A stretch of 64,000 nucleotides of DNA from Euborellia annulipes (GCA_023213315.1 JAKCPI010005689.1:372001-436000); one strand, 5' to 3'. Numbered from the stretch's first letter, positions 28,993 through 38,855 are shown. The notes: a model not told the origin generated them from the sequence alone. Made by a program: numbers and translations.

Positions 28993-29394
28993 TTGAACAC
29001 TTCCTATTTCTTCTTTTTCATTTACTTGCCAGAAATAGATTTCTACAGATAAATTAATCGCCTTATCAGTTTGGTCTTTAGCAAGCCTTTGCTCATCTTT
29101 ACAACTAAAAGGCAAAATACCAATGACCATTCTTTAGCCAATCTATTCTTAAATAGTCAACAAGAGGCAGGCTCAGCGAGATTAAAAACAATAAAAATCT
29201 TAGTGCTTGTATCTTACACAGACTGCGTTATCTTCTTAGGCCAGAACAATGTCATCAAAATTAAAACTTAAACGAATATCTTAAGTTCAAAAAACTCAAC
29301 CAAACCCTTTTCACAAAAACATAGCAAATCCAAACTTTTATCAATTGCCCCAAACAGGCATGATGAATTGATACGAACAGATAAGAAGAAATTT
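28993..29394. other. Divergent intergenic region alcohol dehydrogenase / adenosine deaminase
   Basis: About 400 AT-rich bases hold the two divergent promoters. The open frame upstream of the dehydrogenase has no recognisable homology and looks like chance. I see no RNA gene or strong hairpin. Confidence 0.45.
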
Positions 29395-30390
29395 ATGATT
29401 ACTAAAACGCTTCCGCTTACAGATATACACCGCCACCTCGATGGCAATATCCGTATTCAAACTATTTTAGAATTAGGGCAACAATACCATTTAGATTTGC
29501 CTGCCTACGACATTGAATCTTTACGCCCACACGTACAAGTGATTGACAACCAACCGGATTTATTAAGTTTTTTATCGAAGTTGGATTGGGGGGTAAAAGT
29601 ATTAGCGAGTTTAGATGCCTGTAAACGAATTGCATTTGAAAACATGCAAGATGCTGCACAACAAGGCCTAGACTATGTAGAACTTCGTTTTTCGCCGGGT
29701 TACATGGGCATGACGCATCAACTACCACTTGAAGGCGTTGTTGAAGCGGTTATTGCTGGTGTAAAAGAAGGCAGTCAGACTTACGGGGTAAAAGCGAATT
29801 TAATTGGGATTATGAGCCGTACTTTTGGTCAAGAAGCCTGCGAAAAAGAATTAAATGCTCTACTTGCCCATAAAAATGAGATTAAAGCTTTAGATCTTGC
29901 TGGAGATGAACTTGGTTTTCCAGGCAATTTATTTATTGATCACTTTAAAAAAGCGCGTGATGCAGGTTGGCACATTACGGTGCATGCAGGCGAGGCTGCC
30001 GGCCCAGAAAGTATTTGGCAAGCCATTCAAGAATTAGGTGCTGAACGAATTGGACATGGTGTTAAAGCAGTTCAAGATTTGAAGCTGTTAGATTATTTAG
30101 CTAAACATAAAATTGGCATTGAATCTTGCCTCACCTCAAACATTCAAACAAACACAGTACCCTCACTAGCACAACATCCATTAAAAACTTTTTTAGAACA
30201 TGGTGTGCTTGCAACGATTAATACGGATGACCCTGCTGTAGAAGGTATTGAGATACAACATGAATATTTAAGTGCTGCCCCATTGGCAGGATTAACTCCT
30301 GAGCAAATTTATACAGCTCAAGAAAACGGTTTTAAAATCGCATTTTTATCAGAACAAGAAAAAGATGAGTTAAGACAGAAATATCAATAA
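29395..30390 (+). CDS. add: Adenosine deaminase
   Basis: Zinc enzyme that deaminates adenosine (and deoxyadenosine) to inosine in purine salvage. I start at ATG 29395 ([18 protein letters not shown]), giving 331 residues, the length of proteobacterial Add. Metal and catalytic residues are visible: HRHLDGN (12-18), ITVHAGE near 195-201 with the catalytic glutamate, ERIGHG near 220, SCLTSN, and NTDDP near 278. A seven-base tandem repeat starts immediately after its stop codon, and a hairpin terminator follows. Confidence 0.92.
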   Translation: MITKTLPLTDIHRHLDGNIRIQTILELGQQYHLDLPAYDIESLRPHVQVIDNQPDLLSFLSKLDWGVKVLASLDACKRIAFENMQDAAQQGLDYVELRFSPGYMGMTHQLPLEGVVEAVIAGVKEGSQTYGVKANLIGIMSRTFGQEACEKELNALLAHKNEIKALDLAGDELGFPGNLFIDHFKKARDAGWHITVHAGEAAGPESIWQAIQELGAERIGHGVKAVQDLKLLDYLAKHKIGIESCLTSNIQTNTVPSLAQHPLKTFLEHGVLATINTDDPAVEGIEIQHEYLSAAPLAGLTPEQIYTAQENGFKIAFLSEQEKDELRQKYQ

Positions 30391-30465
30391 CAGAGAACAG
30401 AGAACAGAGAACAGAGAACAGAGAACAGAGAACAGAGAACAGAGAACAGAGAACAGAGAACAGAG
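30391..30465. repeat. Tandem repeat, 7-bp unit CAGAGAA x 10.7
   Basis: Ten perfect copies of CAGAGAA at 30391-30460 followed by CAGAG. It starts directly after the add stop codon, in the 3' untranslated region, and encodes nothing. Copy number is likely to vary by replication slippage. Confidence 0.97.
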
Positions 30466-30540
30466 CTTATATGTGTATAAGGAAACGAGTTCAAGCATTG
30501 AAATGCGTTTGAATTAGATTTTTTAAATAGAAAACAAAAA

Positions 30541-30572
30541 AATTTCTTCTATCTATAAGATAAGAAGAAATT
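30541..30572. terminator. Hairpin terminator between add and the tRNA operon
   Basis: AATTTCTTCT pairs with AGAAGAAATT, with an inner ATCT/AGAT and one bulged base. On the plus strand CTTTTTAA follows; on the minus strand the stem is followed by seven T. It can terminate both add and the convergent tRNA operon. Confidence 0.75.
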
Positions 30573-30619
30573 CTTTTTAATATTTGGGATATTTTATAAA
30601 GCTTGAACGCTTCTAAATA

Positions 30620-30696
30620 TGGTCGGAGCAGTAGGATTCGAACCTACGACCCCCTGGTCCCAAACCAGGTGCACTACCAGGCTGTGCTATGCTCCG
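30620..30696 (-). tRNA. tRNA-Pro (TGG), copy 1
   Basis: A 77-nucleotide cloverleaf with encoded CCA. The acceptor stem is CGGAGCA/TGCTCCG, the anticodon loop TTTGGGA carries TGG, and the T arm is GTAGG-TTCGAAT-CCTAC. Last gene of a four-tRNA operon; identical in sequence to the tRNA-Pro at 30942. Confidence 0.97.
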
Positions 30697-30700
30697 AAAT

Positions 30701-30776
30701 TGGGGTGAATGACGGGATTCGAACCCGCGACAACTGGAATCACAATCCAGGGCTCTACCAACTGAGCTACATCCAC
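30701..30776 (-). tRNA. tRNA-His (GTG)
   Basis: A 76-nucleotide cloverleaf with CCA. The anticodon loop TTGTGAT within CTGGA/TCCAG gives anticodon GTG. A G at position -1 (30777), pairing with the discriminator C, is the histidine identity element. It is four bases upstream of tRNA-Pro. Confidence 0.96.
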
Positions 30777-30808
30777 CATCAAATAGTTCTATGTACCAAG
30801 CTACCGAG

Positions 30809-30885
30809 TGGCGCGCCTGACAGGATTCGAACCTGTGACCATCCGCTTAGAAGGCGGATGCTCTATCCAACTGAGCTACAGGCGC
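30809..30885 (-). tRNA. tRNA-Arg (TCT)
   Basis: A 77-nucleotide cloverleaf with CCA. The acceptor stem is GCGCCTG/CAGGCGC, and the anticodon loop CTTCTAA within TCCGC/GCGGA gives anticodon TCT, for AGA codons (argU type). Second gene in the operon. Confidence 0.96.
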
Positions 30886-30941
30886 TTAACCGATGATGCT
30901 TATCATGCGATACTTCGCCGATCTTAAAATATTATTTTAAG

Positions 30942-31018
30942 TGGTCGGAGCAGTAGGATTCGAACCTACGACCCCCTGGTCCCAAACCAGGTGCACTACC
31001 AGGCTGTGCTATGCTCCG
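30942..31018 (-). tRNA. tRNA-Pro (TGG), copy 2
   Basis: A 77-nucleotide cloverleaf with CCA, identical to 30620-30696. It is the first gene after the promoter of the operon Pro-Arg-His-Pro. The duplicated ends make this operon prone to recombination or assembly collapse. Confidence 0.97.
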
Positions 31019-31065
31019 ATCTATCTCAGCTTTTGCTGTATCGCACATCGTGCGGTACGGTGTGC

Positions 31066-31094
31066 ATTCTAGGCGCGACGCCCTCAGACGTCAA
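31066..31094 (-). promoter_or_regulatory. Sigma70 promoter of the tRNA operon
   Basis: On the minus strand, TTGACG (31094-31089), a 17-base spacer and TAGAAT (31071-31066), followed by a GC-rich stretch at the expected start, as in stringently controlled tRNA promoters. It is about 50 bases upstream of the first tRNA. Confidence 0.85.
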
Positions 31095-31159
31095 CACCTA
31101 TTGTCAAAAAAGTTAAAAATCCTTATCAAATGTATATTTAACAAGCATTTTGAGGTTTT

Positions 31160-32224
31160 TTAACGCTTTAACGATGCACTAAAGGCTAACATTCGATCTA
31201 AAGGCATTTTGGCACGTTCAGCAAGTGCTGGATCAACGTGTATTTCCTGGTCGCCCTTTTGTAAAACTTCTAAAATTCCATCGAGTTCATTCATTGCCAT
31301 CCACGGACAGTGAGCACATGAACGACAAGTTGCACCCTCACCTGCTGTTGGAGCCTCAACTAAAATTTTATTTGGTACAGCTTGCTGCATTTTGTAGAAA
31401 ATGCCACGGTCAGTTGCCACAATGAGTCTTTCATTTGGCAAAGTCTGCGCAGCTTTAATCAATTGAGAAGTACTACCTACCGCATCTGCAATGTCTACAA
31501 CCGACTCTGGCGATTCTGGATGTACCAATACCGCTGCATCTGGGTACAATGCTTTCATGTTGGCAATACCACGTGCACGGAACTCTTCATGCACAATACA
31601 TGCACCATCCCAAAGCAACATATCTGCACCGGTTTTCTTTTGAATATAACGGCCTAAGTGCTGATCTGGTGCCCAGATAATTTTCTCGCCTAAGCTATCA
31701 AGATGTTCAACAATTTCGACCGCACAGCTTGATGTTACTACCCAGTCTGCTCGTGCTTTAACAGCAGCCGAGGTGTTGGCATAGACTACTACGGTGTAGT
31801 CAGGATGCTGATCACAAAATGCTGTGAACTCATCAACTGGACAACCTAAATCGAGTGAACACGTCGCTTCGAGTGTCGGCATGAGAATTGTTTTTTCAGG
31901 AGACAGAATTTTAGCTGTTTCTCCCATAAATTTTACACCTGCCACAACCAGTGTAGAGGCAGGATGATCTCGTCCGAAACGGGCCATTTCTAAAGAATCA
32001 GAAACACAACCACCTGTTTTTTCAGCAAGCTCCTGCACTTCAGGATCACAATAATAGTGAGCAACAAGGACAGCATCACGTTTTTTGAGCTCTGCTTCGA
32101 TCTGTGCAAACTTTTGTTGTTTGGCTTCTTCACTTAAGCGGTTGTCTTTCGGCTCACCTAAACGGTCTAAATGCGCTTGTACAATGTTTTTTGCATCGTT
32201 GGCAATTAAAGTCGCATCACTCAT
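31160..32224 (-). CDS. nadA: Quinolinate synthase A
   Basis: Iron-sulfur enzyme that condenses iminoaspartate (from NadB) with dihydroxyacetone phosphate to quinolinate in NAD synthesis; cytoplasmic. It has 354 residues. Typical segments are [15 protein letters not shown] (about 54-68), [21 protein letters not shown] (95-115), [15 protein letters not shown], and [13 protein letters not shown] near 308-320, which together supply the three cysteines of the [4Fe-4S] cluster. It stands alone on the minus strand; nadB and nadC are not in the window. Confidence 0.95.
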   Translation of the reverse strand: MSDATLIANDAKNIVQAHLDRLGEPKDNRLSEEAKQQKFAQIEAELKKRDAVLVAHYYCDPEVQELAEKTGGCVSDSLEMARFGRDHPASTLVVAGVKFMGETAKILSPEKTILMPTLEATCSLDLGCPVDEFTAFCDQHPDYTVVVYANTSAAVKARADWVVTSSCAVEIVEHLDSLGEKIIWAPDQHLGRYIQKKTGADMLLWDGACIVHEEFRARGIANMKALYPDAAVLVHPESPESVVDIADAVGSTSQLIKAAQTLPNERLIVATDRGIFYKMQQAVPNKILVEAPTAGEGATCRSCAHCPWMAMNELDGILEVLQKGDQEIHVDPALAERAKMPLDRMLAFSASLKR

Positions 32225-32328
32225 AAAACGTCTTCTCTATCCTTCATGCTGGCATACCTGCTCGCATATAACGTTACTGCTTAAATGATTTAATAGTTCA
32301 ATCATTTAATATCAAAAGGTGGGGCTAA

Positions 32329-32353
32329 TAAAAAAGCCTCTTTGTCGAGGCTT
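32329..32353 (-). terminator. Intrinsic terminator of argJ
   Basis: On the minus strand AAGCCTC pairs with GAGGCTT around a six-base loop, followed by a run of six T. It starts 17 bases after the argJ stop. Confidence 0.88.
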
Positions 32354-32369
32354 GATTATAACTGAATAT

Positions 32370-33590
32370 TTACGAACGGTAATCAGCATTAATTTTGACA
32401 TAGTCATAAGATAAGTCACAGGTATATACCGTGTCTTTGGCTTGACCGCGTCCTAAATCAACTCGAATGGTAATTTCGGTTTGTGCCATAACACTTGCAC
32501 CCGCCTCTTCGGTATAATCCTCGGCAGCTCCGCCATCTTTACAGATTTGTACTTCATCTAGCCACACTTGAATTTTAGACACGTCTAAGTCTTTCACCCC
32601 AGCATAGCCAATTGCCGCCAAAATACGTCCCCAGTTCGGGTCAGATGCAAAAAGTGCGGTTTTTACTAACGGTGAATGAGCAATGCTATAAGCAATATCG
32701 CAACATTCTTGAGTATTGCCACCGCCTTCTACAGCAACAGTAATAAACTTCGTTGCACCTTCGCCATCACGTACAATTAACTGTGCTAAACGATTCATTA
32801 CACGCGCAAGTACTTCTAACACTTGAGCGTAGCGTGCATCGTTAATTGAAGTAATTTCAGCTCCACCTGCCTGACCTGTTGCCACAAAAATACAAGAGTC
32901 ATTGGTTGAGGTATCGCCATCAATCGTAATACGGTTAAATGAATGCTCAACCGTTGTCTTTAATAAGCTTTGTACTAAATCGCGGCTAATAGGTGCGTCT
33001 GTAGCTACAAAGCTCAACATGGTTGCCATGTTTGGACGAATCATGCCAGCGCCTTTACTAATACCTGTCATGGTATAAGTAATACCATCTAGCTCAAATT
33101 GTTCAGATGCGCCTTTAGGCACTGTATCTGTGGTCATAATGCCAGATGCCGCGTCATACCAAGCAGCCTCTTGCAAAGTGTTTAATGCAGGTCGAAGTCC
33201 AGCAAGTAAACGCTCCATTGGAAGCTGCTCACCAATTACACCTGTAGAAAATGGTAAAATTTCTGAGCTATTTACCCCTGCAATCTCAGCCAATTTTGCG
33301 CAAGTATCTTGAGCATTTTTTAAACCTGTCGGCCCAGTTCCTGCATTGGCATTGCCCGTATTAATCACTAAATAGCGAGGGTTTCCTTGTGCAAGATGAG
33401 CTTTAGAGACATGAACAGGTGCGGCACAAAATGCATTTTGGGTAAAAACACCTGCAACATTTGAACCTTTTGCAAACTCAAAAATGACTAAATCTCGTCG
33501 GTTCGGGTAACGTACATATGCTTCTGTTGAGCCAATTTTTACACCTTTTACCACATGCATTTGTGGCATTGTTACGTCACCGACAGCCAT
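32370..33590 (-). CDS. argJ: Bifunctional glutamate N-acetyltransferase / amino-acid acetyltransferase ArgJ
   Basis: Enzyme of arginine synthesis that transfers the acetyl group from N-acetylornithine to glutamate, and in some bacteria also uses acetyl-CoA. It has 406 residues. It is made as a precursor that cleaves itself before a threonine; the site is visible as [20 protein letters not shown], with cleavage before the Thr of MATML near residue 190. [13 protein letters not shown] (76-88) and [20 protein letters not shown] sequence (near 222-236) are conserved. It is monocistronic with its own terminator. Confidence 0.95.
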   Translation of the reverse strand: MAVGDVTMPQMHVVKGVKIGSTEAYVRYPNRRDLVIFEFAKGSNVAGVFTQNAFCAAPVHVSKAHLAQGNPRYLVINTGNANAGTGPTGLKNAQDTCAKLAEIAGVNSSEILPFSTGVIGEQLPMERLLAGLRPALNTLQEAAWYDAASGIMTTDTVPKGASEQFELDGITYTMTGISKGAGMIRPNMATMLSFVATDAPISRDLVQSLLKTTVEHSFNRITIDGDTSTNDSCIFVATGQAGGAEITSINDARYAQVLEVLARVMNRLAQLIVRDGEGATKFITVAVEGGGNTQECCDIAYSIAHSPLVKTALFASDPNWGRILAAIGYAGVKDLDVSKIQVWLDEVQICKDGGAAEDYTEEAGASVMAQTEITIRVDLGRGQAKDTVYTCDLSYDYVKINADYRS

Positions 33591-33723
33591 TTTTAGAACA
33601 TCCAGAGTTTGTTATGAATAAGATCAATATTTCAAAAAAGCGATGCAATGAAGCACTTTCTTCATGAAATATCATTGTTAACAGCTTATTAGAAAAGTCT
33701 AAAAAAATCGAGCGCAAAACGGC

Positions 33724-34203
33724 TCATTGTTGCTCTAGTTTCAACAAAATATCTTTCTTATCAAGACCACCAGCAAAACCAACTAATGCCCCACTCGCAC
33801 CGATAACCCGATGACACGGCGCAATAATCGAAATCGGGTTTTTTCCATTTGCAGCGCCCACTGCTCGCACCGCTTTTTCATTACCAATTTGAATTGCGAT
33901 TTCTTTATAACTTCTTGTTTCCCCATAAGGGATGGTGAGTAACGCAGCCCAGACCTGTTTTTGAAACAAGGTTCCTTCAAAATCTAACGGCAAAGCAAAC
34001 TCACAGCGTTTGCCTTCAAAATATTCTTCTAATTGCTGCTGAGTTTTTAATAAAACTGGATGTTCAAGTTGTTCGACCAGCTCAGCCAGCCGAACACGTT
34101 TCGGATTTTCATTGTCCCAGAGTACTGCTACCAAAGCGTTTTCATTCGCGACTAACTTTAATTGACCAACAGGCGAATCAATATACTTATAAGATAGCAA
34201 CAT
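33724..34203 (-). CDS. ogt: Methylated-DNA--protein-cysteine methyltransferase
   Basis: Suicide DNA-repair protein that removes methyl groups from O6-methylguanine to an active cysteine. It has 159 residues, the short Ogt/Ada-C form. The active site IAPCHRVIGASGALVGFAGG is at about residues 124-143, with Cys127 in PCHR; the recognition helix region is YGETRSYKEIAIQIGN near 93-108. It ends 120 bases from the argJ start and is 11 bases downstream of the guanidinium exporter gene, so the two may share a transcript. Confidence 0.93.
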   Translation of the reverse strand: MLLSYKYIDSPVGQLKLVANENALVAVLWDNENPKRVRLAELVEQLEHPVLLKTQQQLEEYFEGKRCEFALPLDFEGTLFQKQVWAALLTIPYGETRSYKEIAIQIGNEKAVRAVGAANGKNPISIIAPCHRVIGASGALVGFAGGLDKKDILLKLEQQ

Positions 34204-34214
34204 AGTTTATTCTC

Positions 34215-34535
34215 TTAGGACGGCGACGAAATTTTCATTAAAACCAAACCTGACACAATCAGTACAGCGGCAATCATTCGCATAGCACCCATAGGTTCAT
34301 TGAGAAAGAATATACCGACTAGAAATGATCCAATTGCGCCAATTCCTGTCCAAACCGTATAGGCAGTGCCAAGGGGTAAAGTTTTCATTGAAATTGAAAG
34401 TAGAACTACACTCAAAATCATAAAAACCACAGTAATAATACTAGGAGTTAAGCGGGTAAAACCTTCGGACATTTTCATAGAATATGCCCAAATAATTTCA
34501 AATACACCTGCTAAAATTAAAATTGCCCAAGCCAT
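34215..34535 (-). CDS. gdx: Guanidinium exporter SugE/Gdx (SMR family)
   Basis: Small multidrug-resistance-type antiporter of four helices. I start at ATG 34535 (MAWAILILAGVFEIIWAYSM, 106 residues), which matches the SugE/Gdx N-terminus; a GTG three codons earlier is possible. The essential membrane glutamate is in GVFEIIWA (Glu13), and GTAYTVWTGIGAIG near 54-67 is the Gdx signature. Gdx proteins export guanidinium in exchange for protons. A guanidine-II (mini-ykkC) riboswitch lies directly upstream, which supports guanidinium as substrate and shows the likely regulation. Confidence 0.92.
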   Translation of the reverse strand: MAWAILILAGVFEIIWAYSMKMSEGFTRLTPSIITVVFMILSVVLLSISMKTLPLGTAYTVWTGIGAIGSFLVGIFFLNEPMGAMRMIAAVLIVSGLVLMKISSPS

Positions 34536-34555
34536 AACGTTCACTTGTTCTTATT

Positions 34556-34605
34556 GTCAGGTCGTCCTGACATGATTACCCAGTCTGGGGGGAGGTCGTT
34601 CCTCC
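34556..34605 (-). ncRNA. Guanidine-II (mini-ykkC) riboswitch
   Basis: On the minus strand two hairpins occur in order: GGAGG-AACGA-CCTCC (34605-34591) and GTCAGG-ACGA-CCTGAC (34571-34556). The second carries the diagnostic ACGR tetraloop; the first has ACGA with one extra A. Mini-ykkC RNAs consist of two such hairpins just before the start of sugE/gdx genes, and guanidine binding exposes the start region. The ATG is about 20 bases downstream. Confidence 0.88.
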
Positions 34606-34731
34606 TTTCTATTGAACTAGGAGTTTACTTTAAAATAAAAAATGAAGGCAATTGATATCAATTACATCACCTTCACTTACTAAATTTTAAAATTAAATTT
34701 CTTATATATTCAAATAAGTTAAAACCTGAAA

Positions 34732-35676
34732 CTATTCATTTTTTAGGAGTAGAATTTTTCGAGCACTATTTAAAACGAATAATACAACAATCAATCCAAT
34801 AATTAAGTCAGGATAATTCGAACCTGTAAAAGCAACTAGAATGCCAGCAACAATAACCCCTAAATTTACAATCACATCATTGGCAGAGAAGATATAACTT
34901 GCCTTCATGTGTGCTCCACTATTTTTGTGATCACTCATTAAATAAAGACAAGTAATATTCGCCGCAAGGGCTAATCCACCAATTAAAATCATTAAAATTG
35001 AAACAGGTTCACTGCCATATACAAAACGGCGTAGCACATCAATTAAAACAATCATGGCTAAACCGAACTGAAACCAACCAGAAAGATGTGCAGCTTTTAA
35101 TTGAGCGTTAAGATTTTTACCGACTACGAATAAGGCAATGCCATAGATTGCAGCGTCTGCAAACATATCAAGTGAATCGGCGATTAACCCTGTCGATGAT
35201 GCAATGATGCCTGCCATAAACTCAATGACGAACATGACAGCATTAATCAGTAATAACCACTGTAAAACCTGTTTTTGCGATGCACTTGTAGAAGTGTTAC
35301 TTCGTACTTTTTTAGGTTTTTCGACGTAATCATAATGAGGTTGCGTCTGCTGCAATTCTGCGCCCAAGCCTAGGCGCTGTAAGCTTTGGGTTAACATTTC
35401 AGCCTGAGCACTATGATAAACCGCTAAATGACGGGCAGGTAAATCAAAATAGAGTTCTTGAATATCATCAGCGTAAGAGGCTAATGCCATCCGTACCATC
35501 TGCTCTTCTGCGGCACAATCCATTTTGGGAATATGATAATAGCTTACCCATTGACTCTTTTTAGAGACGAGCTGGCTTGCACCCATATCTTTTTGAGGTG
35601 CGACTTCACTTGTACACCCACAATTTGAGCAATTTTTATTTGCATTTATTTGATTCTCTTGTTTTTCTAAAGCCAT
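34732..35676 (-). CDS. Cation diffusion facilitator-family transporter with N-terminal metal-binding region
   Basis: Metal efflux protein of the CDF family, 314 residues from the ATG at 35676 (MALEKQENQINANKNC); no strong Shine-Dalgarno site is seen, and an ATG at 35730 is in frame. Residues 1-20 hold a CSNCGC cluster, and about 45-105 form an HMA-like domain with IPKMDCAAEEQ. The membrane part (six helices) has ADSLDMFADAAIYG, the CDF metal-site helix with two aspartates. It ends the copper gene string after pcoB, so its cargo may be copper-related, although CDF proteins usually carry Zn, Cd, Co or Fe. A 26-bp inverted repeat precedes it. Confidence 0.78.
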   Translation of the reverse strand: MALEKQENQINANKNCSNCGCTSEVAPQKDMGASQLVSKKSQWVSYYHIPKMDCAAEEQMVRMALASYADDIQELYFDLPARHLAVYHSAQAEMLTQSLQRLGLGAELQQTQPHYDYVEKPKKVRSNTSTSASQKQVLQWLLLINAVMFVIEFMAGIIASSTGLIADSLDMFADAAIYGIALFVVGKNLNAQLKAAHLSGWFQFGLAMIVLIDVLRRFVYGSEPVSILMILIGGLALAANITCLYLMSDHKNSGAHMKASYIFSANDVIVNLGVIVAGILVAFTGSNYPDLIIGLIVVLFVLNSARKILLLKNE

Positions 35677-35704
35677 CTGTGCACCATAACTGACACAAAA
35701 AACA

Positions 35705-35730
35705 ATGCCATTAGTATAAACCAATGGCAT
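35705..35730. promoter_or_regulatory. Inverted repeat upstream of CDF gene
   Basis: Perfect 8-bp arms ATGCCATT and AATGGCAT separated by ten bases. It lies between pcoB and the CDF gene. Spacing is compatible with a dimeric metal regulator such as a MerR- or ArsR-type protein, but no such gene is in the window. Confidence 0.35.
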
Positions 35731-35758
35731 GTCGTTAAGCTTACTTTTTGTTCTGCAA

Positions 35759-36514
35759 TTAGAATTTTAGTGTTAACCCTGCTCCATAATACCAACCATG
35801 TTCAGAGTCGGTTCCAGTTTGCCAAGCCGTCTGTTTGAAACCTTTTTCATAGCCATAACCAACATCAACAAATGGCATTACCTTTTTGTTGATTTCATAA
35901 CGGGTTTGAAAGCCAGCTTGTAAACTCGAGATACCTGTTTTAATGGCATAACGAGATTCATCTTGCAAAACAACATCTGCTTTTAAATAAGGTTTACCAA
36001 TCAACTTTTGAGTAAAGAGTAAGTCTCTTTCCGTTTCTAGGCTTAGCTTCCATAACTGATCTTCACCTGCATACAGATAGGCATCGGTTTCAAAAAAGTA
36101 AGGGGCTAAACCATGTAAACCCACTACACCTGCCCAGCGATCTTGCTTTTCATCTTCCCGTTGTAAACGCTCGTAGTTTACCCCAGCCTGTATATCCCAA
36201 TAATCGGCTACATTGCGGCTGTAAAGTAATGAGCCACCGTAATTAGCATCTTCGGACTCGGCTTTTTCAACATGGGCTTTGATAAATAGTTTGTTTTCAT
36301 CAGTTCCCACCCAACTTTCTAATTCAGAAGAAAAACTACCTTCCCCTTCTTCATTTTGAGTCCAGCCAGTATCAATGGTAGTCGCCTGATAAACCTGACC
36401 GCCATGTTCGTGTAAATGATCATGTGTTAAAGGTTCTTGGGCAAAAGTAACAGCCGATACACCAGAGAAAACACCGCAACATATCATTTGAGAAAATAAC
36501 CTAGTGATGTGCAT
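35759..36514 (-). CDS. pcoB: Copper resistance outer-membrane protein B (PcoB/CopB)
   Basis: Outer-membrane beta-barrel of the copper resistance system. I start at ATG 36514 (MHITRLFSQMICCGVF), because AAAGGAGC precedes it and it opens a signal peptide ending near TFA-QEP; this gives 251 residues. A histidine-rich start of the mature chain (HDHLHEHGG) is the usual copper-binding stretch. The barrel ends in AGLTLKF. It is 20 bases downstream of pcoA and probably co-transcribed. Confidence 0.88.
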   Translation of the reverse strand: MHITRLFSQMICCGVFSGVSAVTFAQEPLTHDHLHEHGGQVYQATTIDTGWTQNEEGEGSFSSELESWVGTDENKLFIKAHVEKAESEDANYGGSLLYSRNVADYWDIQAGVNYERLQREDEKQDRWAGVVGLHGLAPYFFETDAYLYAGEDQLWKLSLETERDLLFTQKLIGKPYLKADVVLQDESRYAIKTGISSLQAGFQTRYEINKKVMPFVDVGYGYEKGFKQTAWQTGTDSEHGWYYGAGLTLKF

Positions 36515-36534
36515 GACTAGCTCCTTTCTCATTT

Positions 36535-38314
36535 TCAGATTGAATAGGTGCTTGAGATACATGCTACTGCTCCATCATTCACTTGAGCCACAATCAACTT
36601 ATTCATCATTCCTGCACTCATGTGATAAAGCAAATGACAATGAATCGCCCACTCTCCTAAGGCATCAGCTGTCAATAACGCAGTAACAGTCTTTCCTGGT
36701 GGAACAATAACAGTATGTTTATTGGGTAAGTTTTCAGCTTGCTGACCATTTTCCAATTGCATAAACATGCCATGTAAATGCATTGGATGGGCCATCATGC
36801 TGTCATTCACAAACTTCAAGCGAATACGTTCACCATATTTAACTTGTAATGGTGCAGCTTCACTAAATTTCTTACCATTAATGGTCCAGATATAACGCTC
36901 CATGTTTCCGCCTAAACGAATAACGAGTTCTCTCTCTGGGGCACGTGTGTCTGGCTGAGGTGTTAAAGACTGCAAATCACTATATTGAAGAGCCGTCATA
37001 CCAGCTGGTGTTGAAGCATTTGCCCAGCCATACACCGGCTCATCTTTTTTATTCGTATTCTCAGATTGAGCTGGCATCTCATGATTCATATTCATCATAG
37101 CGTGGTCAATGTTCATCATTGCATGATCATGGTTGGTATGGCTTGCCTCTTTTTTCACTTCTGGCATCGCCGACATGTCATGTTGCATGTTCATTTGATG
37201 GCTAGCATGTTCATCACTCGATCCATCACCATGACTCATACCCATATCTTCCATGGTCAATAAAGATCGCGGGCGTGACTGCGGCATTTTAATTGGCCCC
37301 GCCGACTGAGTATTTTCATCATGCAAAGTACCAATGGCAAAACCACTACGGTCAATTGACTCTGCTTCAATCTGATAATTTGCCTGTTTAGGTTCAACAA
37401 TCACATCGTAGGTTTCGGCCGTTCCAATACGAAACTCATCAATTGCAACAGGCTTTACTGGCTGCCCATCTGCACTCACGACTGTCATTTTCAAGTTTGG
37501 AATTCTGACATCAAAAAATGACATTGCAGAGGCATTAATGAAACGTAGTCGGACTTTATCTCCCGCCTTAAAATCACCTGTCCAGTTTTGCTGCGGTGTT
37601 TTTCCGTTGACTAAGAAGGTATAACCCGTCACATCAGACATATCTGTTTTTAACATCCGCATCTGATTCCACATCGAACGATCTTGCCAAGTTGCTTTTA
37701 AACCTTGAGCTTTAACCTGCTTCCATACATCAGATACGGTTTCACGGCGATTTTGATAATACTCAGCAGATTTTTTCAAATTCTTCATAATGCTATCACT
37801 AGAAGAATTATGAAAATCTGAGAGCATCACAACATAATCACGGTCAGTTTTTTCATGCGCTGCAACTGGTGTTCTCCCTTTCGGGTAAATCACGAGTGGG
37901 GCCATATAAACCGTCTTGCTCTTGGCCTTTACTGTGGGCGTGGTACCAGTAAGTGCCGTTTTGTTTCACCTTAAAGCGGTAAACAAAATCTCCGTTTGGA
38001 GCAATTCCTTTAAAATTATTAAAACCCGGTACACCATCCATTAATCCCGGCAATAACAAACCATGCCAGTGCAAAGACGTATCCTGATTCTTTAATTGGT
38101 TATGCACATGAATAACAGCGTCATCCCCTTCCTCAAACTCAAGGAGTGGTGCTGTAAATTTTCCATTTACTGTAATTCGCTTTAACGGTTGACCAGTAAC
38201 ATTTACCTGTTGTTCATTAATATTAAGGTGATATTCCTTAATTGCCGCGAGGGACCATGGTGAAACCAATAGCCCAAATACAGCGACTAAGCTGCTAATT
38301 GTTTTATGAGACAT
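36535..38314 (-). CDS. pcoA: Copper resistance multicopper oxidase PcoA/CopA (frameshifted)
   Basis: Periplasmic multicopper oxidase thought to oxidise Cu(I). Signal peptide: SSLVAVFGLLVSPWSLAA. Copper ligands appear in order: HWHG (about residues 82-85), YWYHAHSKGQEQDGLYG (about 121-137), and near the C-terminus HPMHLHGMFM and HCHLLYHMSAGMM. Between them is a Met/His-rich stretch (several HDHAMMN units) typical of CopA. The frame breaks at the G4 run 37898-37901; one base fewer joins GLYG to PLVIYPKGRTPV. The resulting chain of about 592 residues looks intact otherwise, so sequencing error is likely. Chromosomal copper cluster with pcoB, a DUF2946-like gene and a CDF transporter. Confidence 0.87.
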
Positions 38315-38355
38315 TGCTGTAATCCTTTTTAATTAAAAAAATAAGTAAGTAAGGA

Positions 38356-38752
38356 TTAAGCTTTAGGAGGACGTAAAATTTCTTGCCAGTAGCCGGCTAA
38401 ATGCTGAGCCTGATAAATACTGCTAAATTGAGATGATATGGGAATAAATTGTGATTCAAGATCTGGGACTGCTTGTTGCAATGCCAGATTCACGATTTGA
38501 CAATGTACGGGGTTACAGTCCTTACAATGCTCACCGTGCGAATGATCAGACTGAAGTCATGGTTTGGTGACATACAGTCTGATCATCTGCTTGAACATGC
38601 ATATTCTTATGCGAAGTTTTTTCACTATGACACGGCATAGTGTGAAGATCATGCTGCATAGACGTCTGAGCAATAGACACACCACTCCACCCAATGACCA
38701 AAGTCATTAGGAACACAAACCAAGCATACTTGCGTAAGTGTTGTAGGGCCAT
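38356..38752 (-). CDS. DUF2946-like small periplasmic copper-associated protein (frameshifted)
   Basis: Secreted protein of about 131 residues when joined. Signal peptide YAWFVFLMTLVIGWSGVSIA is followed by metal-rich sequence MPCHSEKTSHKNMH and, after the break, HSHGEHCKDCNPVHC. Without a frame change it stops after residue 68; a one-base shift at about 38549-38553 continues to the stop at 38356 (ends EILRPPKA). Cys/His clusters and location just upstream of pcoA suggest copper binding. I place it near DUF2946 by pattern only. Confidence 0.55.
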
Positions 38753-38855
38753 TGTCGTTTATTGCCTTATGCAATTTATAAATCTTAAGGTCACTAGCAT
38801 AACCAAGTTTTAAAACAGATACAATTTCCCATCTTAACTGTTTGTTTTAAATTAA

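Noticed and set aside
30603..30896. A 97-codon open frame on the plus strand.
   Set aside because: It is antisense to the three tRNA genes of this operon; its RIRTYDP/GIRTRDN/RIRTCDH pattern is the well-known artefact of translating tRNA T-arms.
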